This document shows, piece by piece, positions 45,307 through 57,300 of a stretch of DNA of 64,000 bases; within the stretch, counting starts at the first letter, position 1; each line of letters opens with the position of its first letter. The stretch spans positions 19,350,609 through 19,414,608 of the forward strand of contig NC_049992.1 of the NCBI RefSeq assembly GCF_000003815.2, in the 5' to 3' direction. The position numbers and the translations under genes were made by a program. The notes beneath the pieces were generated by a model. It was not told the origin of the DNA, ran no database searches, and saw only the letters and a program-made list of their open reading frames with translations. Source of the stretch: Branchiostoma floridae. Taxonomy: Eukaryota; Chordata; Leptocardii; Amphioxiformes; Branchiostomatidae.

Positions 45307-48300
45307 CCGGTGCAGATGGAGGTTTCTGCTCAGGACGGAGCGCACGTCGGCCGTGAAGCGCAGCGCGTCAAGCATGGGCAGCAGCGACAGAAGACACGTG
45401 TCGCTGGGATCCGCAAACCACGACTTAATGGGGATGGCATTATCTGTGAACAAGTAAACAATAAGATATCATCAAAAGTTACAGACGTTCAAGTAATGAC
45501 TGTTCCTTTAAGAACTACACATGCAATGGATTAAGCATTCAAGTATACCATAAAAATACATCTTAAAATACATTTTACACTTATCAGATAAAAGAAAACA
45601 ATACTTCTTGTAAAATCAAAGAATGTGTATCATATTCGGAAAAATCCTAACATTGAATAAAATGTCATACATGTAGACATGGAGTGCTTTGCATTGGATT
45701 GCCATATATCCCATATTGTATTTATCCATTTATGTTTGCCTTTAAATTAGCCTATAAACAAGAATTAATGAACGTATCAAAATCAGTCACCCAAGCAACT
45801 GGATATGATTTTGGAAATGATTAGACGTTTCAAGTAGCATCCACTAGTTTTTGTCTGAAAGTTTTTGTCAGATACTGAAGTGATCTAGAAGAAACTGGTC
45901 TTTTATACCCTAACTATGAATGAAGACAATTTTATTATAGATGTCCAAAAGGAAACGTGAACGCCATCATAAATCATAAACGTATCATAATCTAAAAAAA
46001 GCATAATTTGATAGTCAAAAAAGTCAAAGTTCCTTCCCGCGCCTGATGGCGCATAGGGTGGCGCCCATCTCCGTTTCAGTAGCCCTTGGGCCACACAACG
46101 CAATCACTACAGCAGGGGGCTAGTCCACTGGAAGTGGTGTGTGTTCCACTGCCATACTCTTTCCCGAATGCTGGGTGCTAAGCAGAGAAAGCAGCATGTA
46201 CCATTTTTAAAGTCTTTGGTATGACTCGGCCGGGGATCGAGCTCACGACCTACCGAATGCAAAGCGAACATTCTACCCACTAGGCCATTGCACCGGTCTT
46301 TAATTTGATAGTCTGACTAATAACCTTGAAGGAACAAGACTTACAAACGTAGACTACAAGCACCAGGTGATTATGCCAATAACACCCACCTGGATATGAT
46401 CTGTAAGCTCCTGGGGAATTATCCAGGATAATAACACTGGACAGGTCATTATGGACTGATGACAAGTCCTTCGTGTAACTCCCATATTCTAATGTGCAAT
46501 GCTGGAAAATAATGGAGAAAAAGCTCATGACCAACCTCATCTTAAACCACAACACATATAAATTCATATTATTATTATACTCAGACTATGAGCTTTTCTT
46601 TTTTTAGGTCATTAATAGATATAGTTAGATATAGTTCTATCTACATAACGTGACGTCACAACAGCAGTGGATTGTTCATTCCTTGACAAAGACTGATGCT
46701 GTACAGTCGAAAATTTGGGTGAGTCCAATTTTGGTGTTGGAAATTACAGTTCAACTATTTCAAGAATGACTTGTACCAACACAGATGAACTTTCAAGTTA
46801 AGATATAATGAATACTTTAGATTTTATGTACACTCATTTTTTTTTTCAAGTGATTACCTATACTTTACCTAAAAGTATGATTTCTAACATAGGAACATGT
46901 AAAACTGGACTGAACAGAACTTTTTGACTGAATAGCTTTGGTTGGTGTGATCTTTTTGAAGGCATGTACCAATCAGTGGTTTCTGATGAGCCATTTTTTT
47001 CTTTTGTTGGAATTATAGTTAAATTCTGCTTCAAAATGATTTTTAACTTTACCAACACACTTTTTGAAGGCATGTACCATTCAGTGGTTTCTGAAAATTT
47101 TAGCCCCTTTTCTTTATTTTGTTGGAATCATCTGCTTCAAAATGAGTTCTAACTTTTCCAACAAAGATGCCTTTCAAGCTAACACTTGCTTGTCATATTG
47201 GACATCATTTTTTTCCATCAAAAAGTTAAGAAAGCTTCCTTACCTGTCTATAGTATCTCCTTTTTAGAATGCCTTTAGTGTTGTCTAGTTTGTCTGCTAC
47301 TGCTGCCCCATATATCTCCATACTTGCAGTGAATATTACCAACTCATACCACTGGCAAACCTGGGGAAAAATACAGGGAAAAGAGTTGCATGTTAGTGGT
47401 ACATGTAGCAGTCCTGCATGTACAGTCAAACCTGTCTATAGCGGCCACTCAAGGGACTGGAGAAATATGGCCACTATAGACAGGTGGCCACTATAGAGAA
47501 AATGTTGATCAATTGACCATGAGCAAGCTACACATGATTTCAGTTCCCACTAATCTTTCTCACCAAGTAACATTGTCTCAATCTGTAAATTTACCGACAA
47601 AGACTTGCACTTTAAATGCTCAAGGCATGCATACCTTCTGCTACTGCCAAAATGACCCTGTCAGGAACTCCAAATCCTCGCAAACTACAATTTCAAACTC
47701 GGTGCAGGGTGACATAAGGCTGCAGTATGGTTGCAATAGGCAGTGTTTCTGTATCAATGGGACCGGAAATCGTGTGGCCGTGGCCGCGTTGGACAGGTGG
47801 CCGCTAAGCCTATTTCTTAATCATTACGAATCCAAGGGACCTACAAAAAGTGGCCACTATAGCCAGGTGGTGGGTATGCAAAGGTGGCCGCTAATACAAG
47901 TTTGACTGTACATGTATAATATTGATAAAAATATCAAAAAAGCAATAATAAGATGACAAGAGTCTGTACTATGCAGTTTCTGGTGATAGTGTGGTGGGTT
48001 GATATGCAGGTGGCTCTGCCTGATGTTGGCACTACAGAGGAACAACCACCAAACTTGATGAAATTGTCTCTTTGTGGTCAGTATTACTCATTTGGTCTCC
48101 TAGGGTTAATTGACTAAGCCTGATAACTGCATAAAATCCTCTGACAAATCGGCCATGCAATTATTACCGGATTCTACTGTAATTTGAAATTAATCAAGCT
48201 ATTAATTGTCATAATTGATTTACTTGGTACTATCATTATTGAATACTACTAGATGAGTAGATCAACCATCACATTTTTGTAAATTCTTTAAAACTAGAAG

Positions 48301-51300
48301 AATCTGTATAAAAAATGCCAATGCTTTTGTGCAATTGTGTACTTCAGTACTGTATTGTACTCAACATTCTATTGTCTTTGGTAGAACAGTGATACACAAC
48401 AATGTCTGGGCCAAGAAATTCCCTCCATGTGAAAAAGTCTGATCAAGGGCTGAGTGTGTGTGAAGAACTCACCACATCCAGGAAGAAGTCAACATGCGGC
48501 CTCTTGTACACAAAGAATCTGACTGGATGTCTGTCTATTGTGATCTGTGGGAACACGTCGACAATATAATTATCATCAGACAACCTCAAACCAGTGAGAA
48601 GTTAATGCATTAAAGTTTTTTTTTGGAAAATGTACAGGCTACATAAAGCCATACAGACTGAGAATTTTTAAGAACACACAAAGCCTCATGCAAATGAGGG
48701 ATGCTAATGTCTTACTGGTAATAAAATCTATAATCTAATGACAGCACCTGGGGCAACTGCTGCAAAATCGAGGTCAATTTAGTAACATGTGGGGTTAAAT
48801 GTATGCTCCTCCGGACCCTTTGGCTTGAGTCTCATCATTTACAGACCGCTAAAAATATGAAACAACTACTTGTATCACTGTTCTGTTCCTAACTAAATGT
48901 ACCTTTAGTATAAAGTCTGGAGGTGTTCCTGGCTGTACTGTTCTGTTCCTGACTAAAGAACGTACCTTTAGTATAAAGTCTGGAGGTGTTCCTGGTACTG
49001 TTCTGTTCCTGACTAAAGAACGTACCTTTAGTATAAAGTCTGGAGGTGTTCCTGGCCGTACTGTTCTGTTCCTGACTAAAGAACATACCTTTAGTATAAA
49101 GTCTGGAGGTGTTCCTGGCCGTACTGTTCTGTTCATGACTAAAGAACATACCTTTAGTATAAAGTCTGGAGGTGTTCCTGGTACTGTTCTGTTCATGACA
49201 AAAGAACGTACCTTTAGTATAAAGTCTGGAGGTGTTCCTGGCCGTACTGTTCTGTTCATGACTAAAGAACATACCTTTAGTATAAAGTCTGGAGGTGTTC
49301 CTGGCCGTACTGTTCTGTTCTTGACTAAAGAACGTACCTTTAGTATAAAGTCTGGAGGTGTTCCTGGTCGTACTGTTCTGTTCATGACTAAAGAACATAC
49401 CTTTAGTATAAAGTCTGGAGGTGTTCCTGGTACTGTTCTGTTCATGACTAAAGAACGTACCTTTAGTATAAAGTCTGGAGGTGTTCCTGGCCGTACTGTT
49501 CTGTTCATGACTCCGTCATGGTGAGAATGGATCAACGTCTCGTCTAAGTCTAAAACCAGCACTTTCCTTTTTACGCCATCTGAAAGGTACAAGGGTACAC
49601 TGTAAGTCAGAAAAAAGATCATCCGTGTTGGTATTTGATAGTGTACACAACTTAACTACAGTCAACAGTATTCTTGACTGGACTTTTTCAGTGTGAAGGG
49701 GGCATCTTAGTGCAGCGATCTTAGTGCATCAAGCACACATGGCAAGCGTGACTCTGCTGTGTGAGCATTGTAGGGAGTGTAATAGAATCCTCCACCTTAC
49801 AATTTGTGAATATACAAACCCTAGAAACACTATTTCCTGCATTTTGAGGGCCAAACGTACAGTCAAACCTGCCCGAGCGACCACCTCTTCTCAGCGACCA
49901 CCTGGCCATTTCGACCGCTTTTTCTCGGTCCCGATTTTTTTCCCATTGACGTAAGCATAAAGCAACCTTTTCTCAATGACCACCTGGCCAACGCGACCGC
50001 GACCGGCCCAAATAGGGACCCATAACGACCGCATCATTTTCAAAATTGAGGTTTTCGTCGATGTTTTTATGATTACTAGCGCGATTTTGTGTCGAAATCG
50101 GCCAGTTTGCGTCGGATTTTGACTGCCATTACAATGTTATGTTTTAGAATAGGGATGGCGGCGGTCAATGGGTGGGTCAATCGGGCAGTCTACTGTAATA
50201 TGGGAGGAAATTTCGTTGTAAGAAAATCCGACTTTAGTTGTTACAGAAGTTTTTTTTTTTAAAAATCTATATCATTATGAAGTGAACGACTGCTGAAACG
50301 TATATAGCCTCATACTTTTTAAAGAAAGATCTGTGTAATGCTTTTGTCCAACTGTACTGTACATTCACCCGCGTGGGTTAAAGTACGCTATCGGGACGTA
50401 CCGGGCATCGAATTCGAAAGGTGCAACGTTGTTATTTCAGATATGGCGATCAAGAACACAGCGACGCATGAAGGCTTGTATAGTAACTGACAGCATCAAA
50501 GTTCCCTTACTGTCTAAAACGTTAGTGTACAAATATTGAGCTTTAAAACACTGTATCGCATAAAAGCTCGATAAAAGCTTGGGGTTAAATTTACAATTTA
50601 CAGTTTGCATCGGGCATGTTTTAAGTCGATACTCTTCTCAGCGACCACCTGCCCAAATCGACCGTTTTTTCCCGGTCCCCCGGGTGGTCGTCTTTGGCAG
50701 GTTTGACTGTAGTGAAATAAAGCCCGAAGGTCCCAATTTCATGGTAGGAACGCAATGCAGGGTCCAACTCACAGCATAGTGGCCCAAATCACAGTGTACG
50801 TCCATTCACAAGTTTTCACATACTGAATCAGGTCCAGGTTCAGGTCCGGACCTGGACCTAATCCTCTGGGCCTGAACCGTGCCTGGACCTTAAAGTTCTG
50901 TACTGGTACTCACCCCTAGCGTAGGGGCCTCTTATGCTAAAAAGGCCTGGCGAGTAGTACATATATGATCAAGGAAAATTTGGGAATGACACACTCAATT
51001 ACATGTTTTAATGGCTTTTGTCCCACACATGTATGACGTGCACTTACCAGATCAGTACTTTCATTTGCCTGGGGTAATTGAGCCAGTGGATTTGTCCAAC
51101 TTTGTTTCCAATGAAATTGATAAGTAAGTAAATAAATTTCCATGAAAGTTTTGAGTTTATATATAACAGAATTGACTTACTAAGTCTGTGTCTGGAGATA
51201 GGAGAGAGAGGCATGATGTCATACCGGACTGTCTGATGTTGGATGATCTGAAAAACACAAAATGTCAACTTGTTATGTTGAAAAATGCAACTTCCTTTGA

Positions 51301-54300
51301 AAAACACAGGCAAAAAGGGTTACATTTTGTAAGTTAAGAAAAACATAGATCTTGAAACCTCTTCAATTACATGTATTAGTGCCTCCATCACTTATTCCTT
51401 AAGTAGTACTGTAAATTTGACAGTATCCATTCACAAACGTATATATGTGTTAGGGCTTTTTTTAAACCGGGGAACAGGGGCGCACCGCCCTCTTACTTTG
51501 TGCGTGCACCCCCTTACTAAAATTACTGATTGTAGGTTCCGTGTAAATGTAGCATTACTTTCCCATATTCACACAACAAACAGTCTGTTTAAAAAAAAAC
51601 AAAAAACAAAATGATCCTTTTTCAGTGAAAATGTAACAAAAACAACATTGTACGAATAATACAGTGAACTCCAGTTATTTGTATCTTATTGTTACAAGCT
51701 TCATTACTCTCAAAATATGCGAAAACATATAAATACAACCATGAAAATAACGATTTCTGGCTTTGAGTAAAGCACACAGCTAGGGGACGTTCTCATTCAT
51801 AGATTTACATGTACCCTTATCATATCGTAGAGATAAAAAAAGGCAATCTGTTGAACAAGTCACAAGATTTATACAGCTTACTATAACTATTTAACTTTCA
51901 TATTACAACCTGAATTGTTGGTCCTTAGTACTACCCAGTTCAATACACTACAAAGAAAGTGCATAACTGTGTGCTGATGTAGTAACATTTCAGGCCCCCC
52001 AAACCCTGGACCTTTTGTTGAAAGATAGGCCTCTTCTTCACCCGACTGGGTGTACACAAAGGCACGATTGCTGGCGGGTCAAGTCAAGGGGAAAAACTGG
52101 TTACCAGGGTCAGGGGGGAGGGCTGATTTACAAATAAAGTGTATTCAAGGACCTCTCTGATGGTCTTATCTTATTCTTACATGTGGTACCAATAATCTGA
52201 ACAAATACATGTATAACAGAATAAGTTTAAAGAACCAATTCTATTAGAACACATTTGCAAATCAAAACAAGCTGCTAGGGGGCCGGGACCTACATTGCTT
52301 CTTCCTGACTTCAAAAGCTACTGGTATCTGAAAAAAAAATGAAATGCAACCATATCAATGGAAAGAGATACAAGAAAAAGGAAGTTCTGTTGCAGTACCA
52401 AGGACAGACACCAGTTGGCCAATAATAGATCTTGGCCTCCATCTTTCCAAGACCTACACTGTACAGTACAGTACCACATACTACCTACCTACCTACCTAC
52501 CCACATACAATGTACCTTATGCTGACCACAAATATATAATTAAGAGGAAACATTCCCTCCGTTTTTCATGGAGGTTATTAGACTTGTCTACAACTTAAAG
52601 TACTTTTATTTATGAGAACATGTACATGTATATGTATATGTATATGAGAAGGCAAACGTGTTGTACTGCAAATCTTGAAATGTTCATAGTAGTTCTGTTG
52701 AGAAATTATGACATCTAGAGAATCAATAACTTATAAGCCTTTCAAATGTAGTACATTGTACTACATTATTACAAAGCTGTTACCAATTAAAAACACAGAG
52801 AAAACCTACTTTCCTATTTTATCAAGAAATTAAGTCCCCATGAAAATAACCAAACGTACAGTGAATTCAGATCTACCTGTCACCATTGTAAGATTGATGA
52901 CTTTTTCTCATCCTTCAAGCCTTGACCAGAATACAAATGTGAGGGCTGTGAGTTGTACAGCTGCTTTTGCAAACGTGCTTACACATAAACTTGTACCCCA
53001 AGTGTGTGTTATATTTTAGATTTAATTCATTGAGGTTGCAGACAATGCAATACATGGCAAACCCTAGGCTGCTTAGCTATATAACTGCTTAACTATCATT
53101 CAACAATCCAACGAGCTATCATACAAGCAAACATTGTCACATGTACATGTACTTACAACAATGTATGAACAGCCTCAAAACTATTTGAATTACTTGTCCA
53201 TCCAGTAAATTGAAGGTTTCCACATGGACAGTGGGATTTTCCAGCCCAGTGATCTAAACTTGCACACTATTCAAACTAGGGTTTCATATGGCTCCTTACG
53301 GAAGTCCTTTAATTATATATAGACAAATGAAATTTTCCTGGTCTTTATAAAGCCCATGTACACTTGTGAAGATGAATTGTAGTACATTGAAACAATAATT
53401 CTTTTTCTTTCTTTAATACAATATGTTTTTCATCATACTTCAAGCAGGTAAATTTTTAGCTACCTGAACTCACCTTTGGTGCTTGACAGGATTTTCTGCC
53501 ACACCAAAAGGACAGAACAAAATTTCAGGCTGACTAGAATATTACTACAGAGAATGGTACCCAGGCTAACTGCTTGGAGCTTCCTCCAGCCTACCCTGGG
53601 AGCCAGACAGGATCGGGTAGCTAGCGAGTTTTGTTCGGGGAGCCAAGGCAGTCAGCCCTCCGATCTCACAGAAGCGCTCCGGGGAGTTTAAGCCTGAAGG
53701 AGTTATCGCTACCCTTTTCCAGAAAGGACAGGTGGACCTCATCGGGCGCTAATAGGAGATCTGGGAGGCCTGACTGTCTTGGGCCACCAAATAAACTGTC
53801 CTAGCTGCCCAATCCCTGGCTGGCTCCCAGGGTACCTCCAGCCTAGTAATAACTGTGCTGACCTGACTCTAATAGGCTCTAGTCCCCTGGGACCTGGCCT
53901 GGATTCCATAACAGCATCCAACACTTCATTATGCACATTCCTACATGTACACACTGTAGCACTGTATGCATCCTATTATTAAATTTTGTATTTCATAAAT
54001 GTATGTTGAATGTTTCTTTTTTTCTTGAATAGTAGGGGCATCCTTACTACATAACTTTTGACCATTCAAGGTCTAGTAAAAAGTGTTAGTCCTGAAAAAA
54101 TTAGGGTCAGTAGCTGTTGAATAGTACTTCATTTTTTTTAAAGACTTTGATCTAAACAGTGAGTAAACCATAATAATCATCTGGCGTATTTTGCCAGCCA
54201 GTAGGTACCCCAAGTATGAGTAATGAGGCTGTTTAATGATACAATAGTTTCACTACAAATGTATAAATAAAGGCACATAGATTTTCAATGTCAAACTTTA

Positions 54301-57300
54301 ATTTTGTGAACTATGGTTAAAAATCTGTTCATACATTTATCCTTCATTTAGATAGGACATTTTTTTTTACTTGAATAGAAAGTAGGCTAAATAAATTCTA
54401 AATTCCTAACTGGAAGATAATCCCTACCAATCAACCCTAATTGTTTCAGGGCTGAAATAGAAAACACAACATTTTTTCCTACGCCTGATCTACATGTATC
54501 AGTTGGAATTGACACAGACAACCATAACTACATCCCAGGGTTTATTCACTTATCTGCTTTCAACACATGAAGCCATCAACTGCAAAAATGCAGAATGGAT
54601 TTCATTGTGAAGTGGTGATGTCTGTTATCGATGAGATCGCAATTTGAATTATGCCCCTATCCATAGTCTCCCCTCATTATCACCTAGTTGTGCAAGAGGA
54701 CCGGATATGGATTGGCCCCAGGGCATATCAGATACTGTGCTACATAGTAATAAACTATGGATCATTTGTTAGGAAGTTGGTGGCGATCTCTAGTTGAATT
54801 GTTGTAATATTTGTTTCACTAGACATTTCTGCTGGAATAGTAATTGTGTTTTCTTTTGTTGCATCAAAATCAAACAATGGCTGAGGTTCACCACATGTAA
54901 TATCACACTCTGATAAATTTTCCACATCATCTTCAAAGATTTGTACATCATGTGACCAAGTCAAAATGGTCCACTTCAAGGACAGTCGTCAATCATCCAT
55001 CCTTTATGAAGAGTTTCCAACATTGCTACATTTCTCATACCTTGAAAATGACTAGAAGCACATATATTGGAATCTTTTGTGTCACTATCAGTTTCATAAG
55101 ACAAAAAGATATTAAATAACAAGACTTTGATATGTACCGACAATAACATCCTAGGACAGGGACATCCATCTAACTAAACTAGGAGTAGAAGTACCGGTAG
55201 AAGTTATATGGAAATACTGTCTTCATTCTTTTCTTGCTCGTGATGTTCTCATGAATACGTGGGCTTAACCATTTCTAGTTGTTCCCAGCACATTTTTCTT
55301 TCCTTTTAAATATATAGTTTTAAGGCGTACAGGTGTCTTTCTTTTCATATTATTGACCAAATGTCCCTTTTCACTCAATACCTTAGAAATGTGGTTATGG
55401 TAAAGCCTGTGTAATCAGGTCGAAATTCGGGTGTACAAATGTACATGTGTTACTCACAACTGAGAGAGCCTTACTGAATACAAGATATATATAACATTGA
55501 CATACGTTTACCAGCTAATAATGGGTCTCATGGACCCCATTAGCGTGTCTTCATGTCATCCTGAAGTTCATATCCCTTCCACTGAGTATGGACAAGTCAG
55601 TCAGTACTAGTAGTAGGATAAGTTTTTGCCAAGTTAGCCTCACTGCCATCCTTGCTATTTAGTTTTCCACAAACTCTCTGGAGGTAAGTGGGATGGCACC
55701 CAGGCTAATGCTTATCTTCTGGACAAGTACTACAACACAACCACTTGTGTGTTATTCTAGTCTAGCCATATATGGGTAGTTTGATTGACATGTGGGCCAG
55801 TTGGGGTGACCATGACAGAGGGATCATGTGACTGACCTGGTTGGGCCAGGCAGGGTCTGGGCAGGGGTGTGGACATGGGCTTTCTGGTCCCATTCCTGAA
55901 TTACTGAAAGTGTATAGTATAAAAAAATCTGGGACCAAAAAATGATTCAGCCCCCAAAGCGTGCTTTTAGGTTGACCATAAATTCCCCTTGTTACTTCAA
56001 TACTTGCATAATGCTGCATGAAAGTTTTGTGAACCAAGCGATTGTTGGACGTGTATGTTTTTTTTTTGTCCTGCGTGTTGTGGCCACAAAGACTGAAAAT
56101 AAAACAATTCAACCAAGCATTAAAGCAATAAAAATCTTAGAGTCATCAAGTCGTAAAGTCTTAAAATTGCAAACAACCACAATGTGTGTTCAGCTGTGCT
56201 TATCAAGACTAGATGAAGGGACAGGGAGGGGTGTGTCCCCTTGTGTTGTATGATATGCAAATGAATGTATCATATATCATTGGGGGTGAACAGGCTAGAA
56301 GGTCAGGGGCTAGGTCGAACATGCCCTGCTGTATGGATGTATCTTGATACAAAATGTACTTATGATCTGTTTTCCACATGCCGCCATGATGTGTTTGTAG
56401 TAAACTTAAACATAATGCTCACTTCACAGATCACTATCCCTTCTTGTCTTCTATCAAAAGTTTGAACTTACAAGAAATGCTCTGATTTCTATACATTACT
56501 TGACCAAGGAAAATGTCTAGTCATCTTTCCAAATGTGTCTACAATACTTTCTCACAGCCTTATTTACATTTACCCAGATAGGTAAACAGACAGTGGTGTG
56601 TTTTTGTACATACCACATCTTCACTTTCTGTTTACTATCCCTACCCACAACTCAAACAAATAATACAAAGATTAGTCATATGACTGGGACTTCGCAAATT
56701 TTGAGGTTGCAACGAAAACAACCCTTTTCAAACTCAAGATGTAAACATACACAGCATTCGATTATTATACACAAACTTAAAAATTGCACAGCCATCATGC
56801 TTCTGCAGAAAACATAGAAGATCTGGTAATGTGGTAACCATAGTATCCTATAATTTCGTGCTAAAATTTTGAACACATTTTATACAGAACAGTACTTGTG
56901 TTGTATTGCCCAATAATACCATGAATAAGGACTGCTACTTGTGCATATTGCATACCACAACAGTCAACACTGTTAGTGTTACCTGTACTAGTGCCAAACT
57001 ACACAACATACATGACCCTGTCACATACACCACATGTTGACAATACAGTATTGCATAACCATGTAATTATTTATAGGGCAAAGGTACAACTGGGAATGTG
57101 TGTTTGATTGAGGTCACAGGTCATCCCTTCCACACAAGACACTTGTGTAACCTTGCACAAGGACAAACAACCCCACCCTCTCTCTCAGCCAATCACAGGC
57201 CTTCCTGGGGAAAGCAGAGCTTGTTTTCTTTTCTTATCGACCACAGGATCTAAAATGTGCCATATCCTGTTTTCATCCCCCTTATTTTGAAAGTGTTTAT

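Noticed and set aside
45107-45356. Plus-strand protein repeating QLQPVHPGFY
   Set aside because: Translation of the 40 bp minisatellite.
46210-46298. Functional tRNA gene
   Set aside because: The A- and B-box-like head continues into a SINE body, has a 13 bp target duplication, and lacks an obvious acceptor-stem pairing.
48889-49398. 169-codon minus frame repeating NTSRLYTKG and the plus-strand repeat frame at 49135-49524
   Set aside because: Other frames of the donor array; only the frame continuing DLDETL matches CTDNEP1.
54755-54979. 74-codon minus frame ending [11 protein letters not shown]
   Set aside because: Protein-like but no domain and no neighbouring exon; could be the end of an old transposase but cannot be supported.
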